Source of the DNA: Arhodomonas aquaeolei DSM 8974
GTDB lineage: Bacteria; Pseudomonadota; Gammaproteobacteria; Nitrococcales; Nitrococcaceae
Length of the DNA: 64,000 nt
Direction: 5' to 3'
Assembly (NCBI RefSeq): GCF_000374645.1
Contig: NZ_KB894811.1
Location: 1 to 64,000 of the forward strand
Part shown: positions 31,911 through 42,060 of the stretch, piece by piece
How positions within the stretch are numbered: the stretch's first letter is position 1
Layout: every line of letters starts with the position of its first letter
Program-made: the position numbers and the translations under genes
The notes under the pieces: model-generated
Told to the model about the DNA's origin: nothing
Database searches by the model: none
The model's input: the letters and a program-made list of their open reading frames with translations, nothing else

Positions 31911-33052
31911 GAGGGCTCCGGCAGGAAGCAGGCGAGCAGGTCGTTGAGGAACAGCTGTCCGCGCTCCGTGGGGCGGAGCGTATCGGGGTCGTCCGCCATC
32001 AGCCCGAGGGCGACGGCGCGTCCGCGTCCGGACTCGAACGCCGACAGCGGCATTCCCGCGCGCTCGCAGGCGCTGTCGGCAGCGATCCCGTCCGGCAGGC
32101 GCATGGCGTTCATCATCAGCTCCAGCACCCGCTCGTCGTCGTTGAGGTCGCGCCAGGTGGCCGGGCCCCGCGTGGGCGCGCTCATGTACTGGCGCGGCAT
32201 GTGATGGCGCTGGTAGCGCCGGATCGTGCCGTCGGCTAGGGTGAGCTTGCCGTGGGCGCCGGCGCCGATGGCGAGGTAGTCACCGAAGCGCCAGTAGTTG
32301 AGGTTGTGCCGGCACTCGTGCTCCGGCCGGGACCACGCGGACACCTCGTAGCGCCGGTAGCCCGCCTCGCGCAGGCGCGCGTGGACGCGCTCCTGGATGT
32401 CGAAGGCCGCGTCCTCGTCCGGCAACGCCGGCGGGCGCGCGGCGAACGCGGTGCCGGGCTCCAGGGTGAGCTGATAGCAGGACAGGTGCGGGGCGTCCAG
32501 CGCGATCAGTGCCCGGGCGTCCGCCTCGGCCGTCTCCGGCGTCTGCCCCGGCAGGGCGTACATGAGGTCGAGGTTGTGGCTGGCGAGCCCCGCGGCGGCA
32601 AGCTCGCGGGCGGCGGCGCGCGCCTCGTCCGGCCCGTGGATGCGCCCGAGCGTGTGCAGCTGGGCGGCGTCGAGGCTCTGTACGCCGAGGGAGACACGGG
32701 TCACGCCGGCCTCCCGGTAGGCGGCGAAGCGGCCGGTCTCGGCGGTACCGGGGTTCGCCTCCAGGGTGATCTCCGCCGTCGGGCTCAGCGCCAGGCGCTC
32801 GCCGAGGCCGGCGAGCAGCCGGCCGATGGCCTCCGGCGGGAACAGGCTTGGCGTGCCGCCGCCGATGAACACGGTCTCCACGCGCCGGCCGCCGGCGGCG
32901 ACCGCCTCCTCGTCGGCGTCCCGCAGCAGCGCCGCCAGGTAGTCGTCCACCGGCAGCGTGCCGTGCAGGGGGTGGGAGTTGAAGTCGCAGTACGGGCACT
33001 TGCGTACGCACCAGGGTAGGTGGACGTAGAGCCCGAGGGGTGGTGGCGTCAT
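31907..33052 (-). CDS. hemW: Radical SAM family heme chaperone HemW
   Basis: 381 residues. The radical SAM cysteines are Cys15, Cys19 and Cys22 (WCVRKCPYCDF), followed by FIGGGTPSLF and SLGVQSLDAAQL. The sequence around the cluster and the C-terminal domain match HemW rather than coproporphyrinogen dehydrogenase HemN, which has an extra N-terminal segment and CxxxCxxCxC with a different context; HemW inserts heme into acceptor proteins. ATG 33052 overlaps the rdgB stop by four bases. Confidence 0.9.
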   Translation of the reverse strand: MTPPPLGLYVHLPWCVRKCPYCDFNSHPLHGTLPVDDYLAALLRDADEEAVAAGGRRVETVFIGGGTPSLFPPEAIGRLLAGLGERLALSPTAEITLEANPGTAETGRFAAYREAGVTRVSLGVQSLDAAQLHTLGRIHGPDEARAAARELAAAGLASHNLDLMYALPGQTPETAEADARALIALDAPHLSCYQLTLEPGTAFAARPPALPDEDAAFDIQERVHARLREAGYRRYEVSAWSRPEHECRHNLNYWRFGDYLAIGAGAHGKLTLADGTIRRYQRHHMPRQYMSAPTRGPATWRDLNDDERVLELMMNAMRLPDGIAADSACERAGMPLSAFESGRGRAVALGLMADDPDTLRPTERGQLFLNDLLACFLPEPS

Positions 33053-33660
33053 TGCCCGAGGTACGCGCCCAGGCGTTCGCGCAGCGCCGCCAGGGCGCGG
33101 GCACGATGGCTGTGGCGGTTCTTTGCCGATGCCTCGAGCTCGGCGGCGGTGGCGCCGAGTTCCGGGACGAAGAACAGCGGGTCGTAGCCGAAGCCGGCCT
33201 CGCCCCGCGGGGTCTCCAGGATCCGGCCCTCCCAGCTGCCCTCGCAGATCAGCGGGGTCGGGTCCCCGGCGTGGCGCATGCACACGACCACGCAGCGGAA
33301 GCGCGCGCGGCGCGCGGCCTCCGGGAGGTCGCAGAGCTCGTCGAGCAGGCGCTGGTTGTTGGCCGCGTCGTCGGCGTCCTCGCCGGCGAAGCGGGCCGAG
33401 CGCACGCCGGGGGCGCCGTCGAGCCCGTCCACCTCAAGGCCGGAGTCGTCGGCGATCGCCGGCCGCCCGGTGTGGGCGCAGGCATTGCGCGCCTTGATGA
33501 TCGCGTTCTCGACGAAGGTGAGCCCGGTCTCCTCGGCCTCGGGGACGTAGTAGAACGACTGCGGCACCAGACGCACGCCCACCGGGGCGAGCAGCGCTTC
33601 GATCTCGCGGGCCTTGCCCGGGTTGTTGCTGGCCAGCACCAGCAGGGTGTCGTCGCTCAT
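33049..33660 (-). CDS. rdgB: RdgB/HAM1 family dITP/XTP pyrophosphatase
   Basis: 203 residues. It removes deaminated purine triphosphates (dITP, dHapTP, XTP) from the nucleotide pool. The N-terminal LVLASNNPGKAREI, the ADDSGLEVDGLDGAPGVRSARFAG substrate loop and FGYDPLFFVPE are the family signatures. It lies 26 bases after rph and is coupled to hemW by an ATGA overlap, a conserved order. Confidence 0.95.
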   Translation of the reverse strand: MSDDTLLVLASNNPGKAREIEALLAPVGVRLVPQSFYYVPEAEETGLTFVENAIIKARNACAHTGRPAIADDSGLEVDGLDGAPGVRSARFAGEDADDAANNQRLLDELCDLPEAARRARFRCVVVCMRHAGDPTPLICEGSWEGRILETPRGEAGFGYDPLFFVPELGATAAELEASAKNRHSHRARALAALRERLGAYLGQ

Positions 33661-33686
33661 GGTCCGTGCGGCTCCCGTGGGTCCCG

Positions 33687-34406
33687 TTACTCGGCGAGGG
33701 CCTCGCGCTGGCCGTCGATGAGCGCCGCAATGCCCTTCTCCGCCAGGGCGAGCATGGCATCGAGCTCGTCGCGACGGAAGGCGTGGCCCTCAGCGGTGCC
33801 CTGGATCTCGATCAGCCCGCCGGCCTCGTTCATGACCACGTTCATGTCCGTCTCGGCGTCGGAGTCCTCGGCGTAGTCCAGGTCCAGCACCGGCTCGCCG
33901 CGGTAGATGCCCACCGATACCGCCGCCACCTGGCCGACCAGCGGGTTGCGCCGCACGCGGCCGCTGCGGGCGAGCCCGCGCATGGCATCGGCGAGGGCGA
34001 CGTAGCCGCCGGTGATGGCCGCGGTGCGGGTGCCGCCGTCGGCCTGGATGACGTCGCAGTCGATCACGACGCGGCGCTCGCCCAGGGCCTCGAGATCGAC
34101 GCTGGCGCGCAGGGCACGGCCGATCAGCCGCTGGATCTCGATGGTGCGGCCCTGCTGGCGCCCGCGGGCGGCCTCGCGGTCGTTGCGGGTGCCGGTGGCG
34201 CGGGGCAGCATGCCGTACTCGGCGGTGACCCAGCCCTTGCCGCTGCCGCGCAGCCACGGCGGGATGCGCTCCTCGACCGAGGCGGTGCAGAGCACGCGGG
34301 TGTCGCCGAACTCCACCAGCACGGAGCCCTCGGCATGGCGGGTGAAGTTGCGGGTGAAGCGCACCGTGCGCCCTTCGTCGGGCTGGCGGCGACTCGGTCG
34401 CTGCAT
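33687..34406 (-). CDS. rph: Ribonuclease PH
   Basis: 239 residues. RNase PH trims tRNA 3' ends phosphorolytically. The core [40 protein letters not shown] and [20 protein letters not shown] stretches are complete. I take ATG 34406 (MQRPSRRQ) because it has AGGGGG at six bases and matches the usual MRPSGR opening; ATG 34412, two codons upstream, overlaps that ribosome site. It opens the leftward rph-rdgB-hemW-CPXCG unit, divergent from yicC. Confidence 0.95.
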   Translation of the reverse strand: MQRPSRRQPDEGRTVRFTRNFTRHAEGSVLVEFGDTRVLCTASVEERIPPWLRGSGKGWVTAEYGMLPRATGTRNDREAARGRQQGRTIEIQRLIGRALRASVDLEALGERRVVIDCDVIQADGGTRTAAITGGYVALADAMRGLARSGRVRRNPLVGQVAAVSVGIYRGEPVLDLDYAEDSDAETDMNVVMNEAGGLIEIQGTAEGHAFRRDELDAMLALAEKGIAALIDGQREALAE

Positions 34407-34534
34407 GGTCATCCCCCTGGGTCGGGTTGATTTGAAGGGTGGCAGAGCCTAACACACCCGGCTCCCGCAGCGGTTTTTTCCCGGGGGCGTAAGGGGTACC
34501 ATTGATCGTTTAACGGTCAGTGGGGCAGCGGGCG

Positions 34535-36023
<1,489 letters not shown>

Positions 36024-36106
36024 AAGGGCTTTCTGCCGGCCCCGTCCGGGGGCTAGAATCGTTTCGTAATATATTGATTGACCGGTTAACGTTGGAGGTG
36101 CGCTGA

Positions 36107-36388
36107 ATGGCGCGTGTGACCGTTGAAGACTGCCTCGAGCACGTCGAGAACCGTTTCGATCTCGTCCTGCTCGCCACCCGCCGGGCGCGTCAGCTCGAGC
36201 GGGGCCGCCAGCCGTTCGTCGACTGGGAGAACGACAAGCCCAGCGTTGTCGCCCTGCGTGAGATTGCCGAGGCACGCGTGAATGCGCAGATGCTGGACGC
36301 CCAGGAGGCCGAGGCCGCCGTGGAGTCCGCCGAGGCCGAGATCGAGCAGCGTGCCGGCGAGATCGAGCAGCAGCCGCCCGGCGAGTAA
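36107..36388 (+). CDS. rpoZ: DNA-directed RNA polymerase subunit omega
   Basis: 93 residues. Omega helps beta-prime fold and, with it, forms one of the ppGpp sites. The N-terminal [20 protein letters not shown] and the [12 protein letters not shown] helix are conserved; the tail is an acidic Glu/Ala stretch. The ribosome site GGAGGT is seven bases before the ATG. It lies 15 bases before spoT, the usual order, which links ppGpp synthesis to one of its receptors. Confidence 0.95.
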   Translation: MARVTVEDCLEHVENRFDLVLLATRRARQLERGRQPFVDWENDKPSVVALREIAEARVNAQMLDAQEAEAAVESAEAEIEQRAGEIEQQPPGE

Positions 36389-36403
36389 CCGGGGAGTGCG
36401 TCC

Positions 36404-38572
36404 ATGAGCAGCGGCGAGGCGGTGGTCGAGCGGAGCGTCGCGGCCGTTGATCCCGCCGCGCGTGCTGCCGATCTGTGCGCGACGCTGGAGTCCTACCTCT
36501 CGCCGGCGCAGATCAACCTCGTCTACGAGGCGTACCGCTTCGGCGCGGAGGCCCATCGCGGCCAGCGCCGGCTCTCCGGCGAGCCCTACATCACCCATCC
36601 GCTGGATGTCGCCAAGATCCTCGCGGGGATGCGGCTCGACACCGAGAGCCTGGTGGCGGCGATCCTCCACGACGTGATCGAGGACACGCCCACCGCCAAG
36701 GCGGAGCTCGCCGAGCGCTTCGGCGAGGAGGTCGCCGAGCTGGTGGACGGCGTCTCGAAGCTCACCCAGATCAACTTCAAGAGCAAGGCCGAGGCCCAGG
36801 CGGAGAACTTCCGCAAGATGGTGCTCGCGATGTCCCAGGACATCCGGGTCATCCTCATCAAGCTCGCCGACCGGCTCCACAACATGCGCACGATCTGGGT
36901 GATGCCGCCGCACAAGCGCTGGCGTATCGCCCGCGAGACCCTCGAGATCTATGCCCCGATCGCCCAGCGCCTGGGTATCAACACCCTGCGCGTCGAGCTC
37001 GACGAGCTCGGCTTCGCCGCGCTCTATCCCATGCGCTACCGGGTGCTCAAGGAGAAGGTCCGGCGCCAGCGGGGCAACCGCCGCGAGGTCATCTCCAAGG
37101 TCCGGGAGACCCTGGAGGAGCGCCTCGCCGAGGCGGGCATCGAGGGCCGGGTCGAGGGCCGCGAGAAGCACCTGTGGAGCATCTACCAGAAGATGCGCCA
37201 CAAGCACGCGAGCTTCCACGACGTCTTCGACGTCTACGGCTTCCGCCTGATCGTCGGCGACGTGGACACCTGCTACCGCGTGCTCGGCGTGCTCCACCAG
37301 CTCTACAAGCCCTTGCCCGGGCGCATCAAGGACTACATCGCCATCCCCAAGGCGAATGGCTACCAGTCCCTGCACACGACGCTGCTCGGCCCCCGGCGCA
37401 TGCGCATCGAGGTGCAGATCCGCACCGAGGAGATGGACAAGGTAGCCGAGGCCGGCATCGCCGCGCACTGGCTCTACAAGGAGGCGGAGCAGGCGAGCCA
37501 CGTGGCGCACGCCCGGGCCCGCGAGTGGGTACGGGGGCTGCTGGAGATGCAGCGCGCGGCGGGCAACTCGCTGGAGTTCATCGAGAACGTCAAGATCGAC
37601 CTGCTGCCGGACGAGATCTACGTGTTCACGCCCTCCGGAGACATCATGGAGCTGCCCCGCGGGGCGACCGTGGTGGACTTCGCCTACGGCGTGCACTCCG
37701 ACATCGGCGACGCCTGCATCGCGGCCATGGTGGACCACCGCCTGACACCGCTGCGCACGCCGCTGGAGACCGGTCAGACCGTGGAGGTGATCACCGCCCC
37801 GGTGGCACGGCCGAACCCCGCGTGGCTGGACTTCGTGGTCACGGCCAAGGCGCGTACCGCCATCCGTCACAGCCTCAAGCGCCTGCGCGGCGCCGAGGCC
37901 GTCAGCCTCGGGCGGCGCCTGGTGAGCCAGGCCCTGCAGGCCTTCGAGATCGAGCTGGAGGACCTGGGCGAGGAGCGGGTCAATGCCGCACTGGCCTCGC
38001 TCGGCGCGCCCGACCTGGAGACCGTGCTGCGCGACGTGGGCCTCGGCCAGCGCATGCCCTGGCTGGTGGCCCAGCGTCTCTCCGGCCTGAACACCGAGGA
38101 CGCCGGCGAGCGCCAGCGCCCGGGCAGCGGCTCGTTCACGGTGCGTGGCACCGAGGGTGCCGTGGTTACCTTCGCGCGCTGCTGCCGGCCGATCCCCGGC
38201 GATCCCATCGTCGGCTTCGTCAGCGCCGGCCGCGGCGTGGTGATCCATCACCGCGACTGCAACAACATCCGCGACTACCGTAACCACCCGGAGAAGTGGC
38301 TGGATGTGCAGTGGGACGAGTCGGTGGGGGGCGAGTTCCCGGTCACCCTCGCGGTGGACGTGGTCAACAAGCGCGGCGTGCTGGCGAGTGTCGCCGCCAC
38401 CGTCTCCGAGCTGGACTCCAACATCGAGGCCGTGGACCAGGAGGAGAAGGAGGGGATGATCGCCACCATCCGCGTGACCATCTCCGTGCGTGATCGTGTC
38501 CACCTCGCCCGGATCATGCGCCGGCTGCGCGGGCTCAACTCGGTGCTGCGCATCAGCCGCCGCCGCGGGTGA
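36404..38572 (+). CDS. spoT: Bifunctional (p)ppGpp synthetase/hydrolase
   Basis: 722 residues. The HD hydrolase domain is intact, with His65, His89-Asp90 and Glu93-Asp94 (ILHDVIEDT). The synthetase domain (about 240-360) has RIKDYIAIPKANGYQSLHT. A TGS domain (about 405-465), a zinc-finger-like CCRPIPGD segment and a C-terminal ACT domain follow. Because the hydrolase residues are kept, this is the SpoT/Rel type that both makes and degrades ppGpp. It follows rpoZ by 15 bases. A long antisense open frame over it is a composition shadow. Confidence 0.96.
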   Translation: MSSGEAVVERSVAAVDPAARAADLCATLESYLSPAQINLVYEAYRFGAEAHRGQRRLSGEPYITHPLDVAKILAGMRLDTESLVAAILHDVIEDTPTAKAELAERFGEEVAELVDGVSKLTQINFKSKAEAQAENFRKMVLAMSQDIRVILIKLADRLHNMRTIWVMPPHKRWRIARETLEIYAPIAQRLGINTLRVELDELGFAALYPMRYRVLKEKVRRQRGNRREVISKVRETLEERLAEAGIEGRVEGREKHLWSIYQKMRHKHASFHDVFDVYGFRLIVGDVDTCYRVLGVLHQLYKPLPGRIKDYIAIPKANGYQSLHTTLLGPRRMRIEVQIRTEEMDKVAEAGIAAHWLYKEAEQASHVAHARAREWVRGLLEMQRAAGNSLEFIENVKIDLLPDEIYVFTPSGDIMELPRGATVVDFAYGVHSDIGDACIAAMVDHRLTPLRTPLETGQTVEVITAPVARPNPAWLDFVVTAKARTAIRHSLKRLRGAEAVSLGRRLVSQALQAFEIELEDLGEERVNAALASLGAPDLETVLRDVGLGQRMPWLVAQRLSGLNTEDAGERQRPGSGSFTVRGTEGAVVTFARCCRPIPGDPIVGFVSAGRGVVIHHRDCNNIRDYRNHPEKWLDVQWDESVGGEFPVTLAVDVVNKRGVLASVAATVSELDSNIEAVDQEEKEGMIATIRVTISVRDRVHLARIMRRLRGLNSVLRISRRRG

Positions 38573-38667
38573 GCCGCGGTGTTTGAGCCGGCGGCCCCAC
38601 GCTGGCTATGCTTGCTTGCCCGTGGCGCGTTGCCGTGCCCACTATCCCGAACCAACGGAGTGACCCG

Positions 38668-39054
38668 ATGTCCCGCGAGATCATCCATACCGACGACGCC
38701 CCGGCCGCCATCGGCCCGTATTCCCAGGCCGTGCGTATCGGCGACACCGTCTACCTCTCCGGCCAGATCCCCCTCGATCCCGAGTCCATGACCCTGGTCG
38801 AGGGCGGCTTCGAGACCCAGGCCCGGCAGGTGTTCGAGAACCTGCGCGCGGTCTGCCGCGCCGCCGGCGGTGACCTCGCGGATATCGCCAAGCTCAATAT
38901 CTACCTCACCGACCTCGCCAACTTCGCCACCGTGAACGATCAGATGATGGCCTACTTCGCCGAGCCGTATCCGGCACGGGCGGCGATCGGCGTCGCCGCG
39001 CTGCCCAAGGGCGCGCAGGTGGAGATGGAGGGGATCCTGAGCCTCGCCGGCTGA
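38668..39054 (+). CDS. ridA: RidA family reactive intermediate/imine deaminase
   Basis: 128 residues, a complete YjgF/YER057c/UK114 fold. RidA hydrolyses enamine/imine intermediates such as 2-aminoacrylate made by PLP enzymes. The [10 protein letters not shown]-terminal motif, [10 protein letters not shown] and the active-site arginine in [18 protein letters not shown] are present. ATG 38668 is preceded by ACGGAGTGA. It sits between spoT and recG, six bases before the latter. Confidence 0.94.
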   Translation: MSREIIHTDDAPAAIGPYSQAVRIGDTVYLSGQIPLDPESMTLVEGGFETQARQVFENLRAVCRAAGGDLADIAKLNIYLTDLANFATVNDQMMAYFAEPYPARAAIGVAALPKGAQVEMEGILSLAG

Positions 39055-39060
39055 ACGCGC

Positions 39061-41145
39061 ATGGCCGTGACAGGCCCGCTGGAGCGGCCGGTCACCGACC
39101 TGCCGCGGGTGGGGCCCCGGCTGGCCGAGCGCCTCGCCCGGCTGGGGCTGCACCGCGTTGGTGACCTGCTCTTCCATCTCCCGCTGCGCTACGAGGACCG
39201 CACCCGGGTGGTGCCCCTGGGCGAGCTGCGTCCGGGGCGTACCGGCCTGATCGAGGCCCGGGTAGCCCATGCCGCCGTGGTGCCCGGCCGTCGCCGGCGC
39301 CTGGTCTGCCGGGTGGAGGACGGCACCGGTGCCGCCGAGCTGGTCTTCTTCCACTTCCACGCGGCGCAGCAGCGGCGGCTGCAGCCGGGCACCCGCCTGC
39401 GCGCCTTCGGCGAGGGCCGTCCCGGGGCGGGCATGCTCCAGATGGTTCACCCGGAATGGGAGGTGATCACCGGCGACGCCCCGGCGCCGGTGGATGACGG
39501 TCTCACCCCCGTCTACCCGACCACGGAGGGCGTCACCCAACCGACGCTGCGCCGGATCGTGGCCCACGCCCTGGATACCGGGGCGCCGGCGCTGCTCGAG
39601 CTGCTGCCCGACCGGCTGCGAGAGGCGCTGTCGCTGCCGCCCCTCGTCGAGGCCCTGGCCATTATCCACCGGCCACCGCCGGACACCCCGGTGGAGGCCC
39701 TGCTCGACGGCCGTCATCCGGCCGTGCGCCGGCTCGCCTTCGAGGAGCTGCTGGCCCATCGCCTCAGTCTTCTGCGCCTGCGTGAGGCCCATCGCCGGAG
39801 CCTGCCGGCGCCGCGGCTCGCCGGCGACGGTGGGCTGCGCGAGGCCCTGCGGCAGGCCCTGCCGTTCGCGCTCACGGAGGCCCAGGAACGGGTCCTGGCC
39901 GAGGTCCTGGCGGATCTCGCCGAGCCGCAGGCCATGCTGCGGCTGGTCCAGGGCGATGTCGGCTCGGGCAAGACGGTGGTCGCCGCGCTCGCCGCACTCG
40001 CCGGGGTCGAGGCGGGCTGCCAGGCGGCGGTGATGGCGCCCACGGAGCTGCTCGCCGAGCAGCACTTCCGTGCCTTCCGTGACTGGCTGGCACCGCTCGG
40101 CGTGAGCGTGGACTACGTCTCCGGACGGCTGTCCGGGCGCGCCCGGCGGGACGCCCTGGCCGCGCTCGCTGATGGCACCACGCGGGTCGCCGTGGGCACC
40201 CACGCGCTGTTTCAGTCGGAGGTCGCGTTCCATGCCCTGGGACTGGTGATCATCGACGAGCAGCACCGCTTCGGCGTGCATCAGCGCTTGGCGCTGCGAA
40301 ACAAGGGCGCGGACGGCGCCAGCCAGCCCCACCAGCTGATCATGACCGCCACGCCGATCCCGCGGACGCTGGCGATGACCGCCTATGCCGACCTGGACGT
40401 CTCGGTGATCGACGAGCTCCCGCCCGGGCGCCAGCCGGTGGCCACCGTGGCGGTGCCGGACACCCGCCGCGACGATGTCGTCCAGCGGGTGCGTGCCGCC
40501 TGCGCCGAGGGCCGGCAGGCGTACTGGGTCTGCACCCTGGTGGAGGAGTCCGAGGTGCTGGAGGCGGAGGCGGCCGAGGAGCGTGCGCGGCTGCTCGGCG
40601 AGGCCCTGCCGGACCTGCGCGTGGGGCTGGTCCACGGCCGGCTTACGGGCAGCGAGAAGGAGGCGGTGATGACCGCCTTCGAACACGGCGGGCTGGATCT
40701 GCTGGTGGCCACCACGGTGATCGAGGTGGGCGTGGACGTGCCCAACGCCTCGCTGATGATCATCGAGAACCCGGAGCGCCTGGGCCTGGCCCAGCTCCAT
40801 CAGCTCCGCGGCCGGGTCGGCCGGGGCAGTGCCGCGAGCAGCTGCGTGCTTCTCTATCACGGCCCGCTCTCGGAGACCGCGAAGGCCCGGCTCGGGGTGC
40901 TGCGCGAGAGCGGCGACGGCTTCCGGATTGCCGCCCGGGACCTGGAGATACGTGGCCCGGGGGAGCTGCTCGGCACCCGCCAGACCGGCGCGATGGAGTA
41001 CCGCATCGCAGACCTCGGGCGTGACGCGGACCTGCTGGACGACGTCCGCACAGCGGCGTCGCGGCTGTTCGCCGGGGACGCCGCTACCGTGCAGGCGCTG
41101 ATTGAGCGCTGGGTGGGCGAGGGCGAGCGCTACGCCCAGGCGTGA
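39061..41145 (+). CDS. recG: ATP-dependent DNA helicase RecG
   Basis: 694 residues. RecG remodels stalled forks and branched DNA. The N-terminal wedge/OB domain starts with LPRVGPRLAERLARLGL; the helicase motifs include GDVGSGKTVVAAL (motif I), IIDEQHRFGVHQR (motif II), TATPIPRTLAM (motif III), and the C-terminal TTVIEVGVDVPNA and QLRGRVGRG. It ends ten bases before the convergent nrdG stop, with no terminator. Confidence 0.96.
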   Translation: MAVTGPLERPVTDLPRVGPRLAERLARLGLHRVGDLLFHLPLRYEDRTRVVPLGELRPGRTGLIEARVAHAAVVPGRRRRLVCRVEDGTGAAELVFFHFHAAQQRRLQPGTRLRAFGEGRPGAGMLQMVHPEWEVITGDAPAPVDDGLTPVYPTTEGVTQPTLRRIVAHALDTGAPALLELLPDRLREALSLPPLVEALAIIHRPPPDTPVEALLDGRHPAVRRLAFEELLAHRLSLLRLREAHRRSLPAPRLAGDGGLREALRQALPFALTEAQERVLAEVLADLAEPQAMLRLVQGDVGSGKTVVAALAALAGVEAGCQAAVMAPTELLAEQHFRAFRDWLAPLGVSVDYVSGRLSGRARRDALAALADGTTRVAVGTHALFQSEVAFHALGLVIIDEQHRFGVHQRLALRNKGADGASQPHQLIMTATPIPRTLAMTAYADLDVSVIDELPPGRQPVATVAVPDTRRDDVVQRVRAACAEGRQAYWVCTLVEESEVLEAEAAEERARLLGEALPDLRVGLVHGRLTGSEKEAVMTAFEHGGLDLLVATTVIEVGVDVPNASLMIIENPERLGLAQLHQLRGRVGRGSAASSCVLLYHGPLSETAKARLGVLRESGDGFRIAARDLEIRGPGELLGTRQTGAMEYRIADLGRDADLLDDVRTAASRLFAGDAATVQALIERWVGEGERYAQA

Positions 41146-41154
41146 GCGATCCGT

Positions 41155-41907
41155 TCAGGCGTCACGGATCTGAAAGGAGTCGAACAGCCGTTCTATAGGG
41201 TGTGCCCGGGTCGTCTCCAGCAGCCCGGTCACTCCGGGCGCGCCGTAGGCGGGATCGGTGGCGCCGGTCGCGCGGCAGGCCTGTAGCGTATAGTGCCGCA
41301 CGCCGAGCCTGGCCAGCTCCCTGGCCAGGTGCAGTAGCCCATCCGGGCTGATCACAAGGGGGTGAACCGTGGTGCGGACTTCGTAGGTGACGCCGCTGCC
41401 GAGCAGATAGTCCAGGCTCTGCCGGGCTCGCTCGCCGCTGCCGGGCACGCCGGTGACCCGCTCGTAATCGCTGAACCGGGTCTTGACGTCGAATCCCACC
41501 CAGTCCACCTGCGGCAGCAGCCGGCGCAACCGCTGCGGATAGGCGCCGCCGGTGTGCAGACCCGTCTCGAAGCCCAGGGATCGGACCTCGGCGAGGGCGT
41601 GCGCAAGCCCCCGTTGGAGGGTCGGTTCGCCGCCGGAGAAGACCACGCCGTCCAGTAGCCCCCGGCGCTGGCGCAGGAACTCGCGCACCGACGGCCAGCC
41701 GATCGTCTCCGGACCCGTGGCCGGGATCAGGTGGGGGTTGTGGCAGTAGCCGCACGCCCAGGGGCAGCCCTGGCAGAACACCACGGCGGCGAGCCGTCCG
41801 GGCAGGTCCACCGCGGTCATGGGGACGAGGCCGGCCACCTGGAGGGCGGCCGGCGGTTTCCGGTCAGTCAAGATGCGTGCGCTCCTCGCGGAAGTGTCGC
41901 CGCTCAC
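41155..41907 (-). CDS. nrdG: Anaerobic ribonucleoside-triphosphate reductase activating protein
   Basis: Up to 250 residues. NrdG is the radical SAM activase that makes the glycyl radical on NrdD. The cluster motif is CPWACGYC in FCQGCPWACGYCHNPH, followed by VVFSGGEPTLQ. The start is uncertain: GTG 41907 overlaps the small glycyl-radical gene by 44 bases, while TTG 41871, which overlaps that stop by eight bases and has GAGGAG upstream, would give a more usual N-terminus (TDRKPPAALQVAGL). Either way its translation is coupled to that gene. Confidence 0.9.
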   Translation of the reverse strand: MSGDTSARSARILTDRKPPAALQVAGLVPMTAVDLPGRLAAVVFCQGCPWACGYCHNPHLIPATGPETIGWPSVREFLRQRRGLLDGVVFSGGEPTLQRGLAHALAEVRSLGFETGLHTGGAYPQRLRRLLPQVDWVGFDVKTRFSDYERVTGVPGSGERARQSLDYLLGSGVTYEVRTTVHPLVISPDGLLHLARELARLGVRHYTLQACRATGATDPAYGAPGVTGLLETTRAHPIERLFDSFQIRDA

Positions 41908-42046
41908 GGTGCTCGCCCCGCTTGCCGACGTTGAACGACGAAACCGGACGGTGGTAGCCCATGACGCGGGTCCATACCTCGCAGGGCTGACGCTCCTCGT
42001 CGCGGAGCGCCTCGTGGCTGTCGTGCTCGGGTCGTACTGTCGTCAT
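41864..42046 (-). CDS. Glycyl-radical C-terminal segment of class III ribonucleotide reductase, encoded separately
   Basis: 60 residues. RQPCEVWTRVMGYHRPVSSF and the following NVGKRGEHRERRHF correspond to the extreme C-terminus of NrdD, where the glycine of the RVxGY motif carries the radical. The main nrdD frame stops 14 bases upstream, in another frame, before this segment. The gene has a strong site of its own (TAAGGAGGGCATACGCC before ATG 42046; the TAA is the nrdD stop). It is followed by nrdG, which overlaps it. So the radical site should be carried by a separate small polypeptide. Confidence 0.82.
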   Translation of the reverse strand: MTTVRPEHDSHEALRDEERQPCEVWTRVMGYHRPVSSFNVGKRGEHRERRHFREERTHLD

Positions 42047-42060
42047 GGCGTATGCCCTCC

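Noticed and set aside
36086-40860. 805- and 861-residue open frames antisense to spoT and recG
   Set aside because: Shadows of two well-supported genes; low-complexity composition and no ribosome sites.
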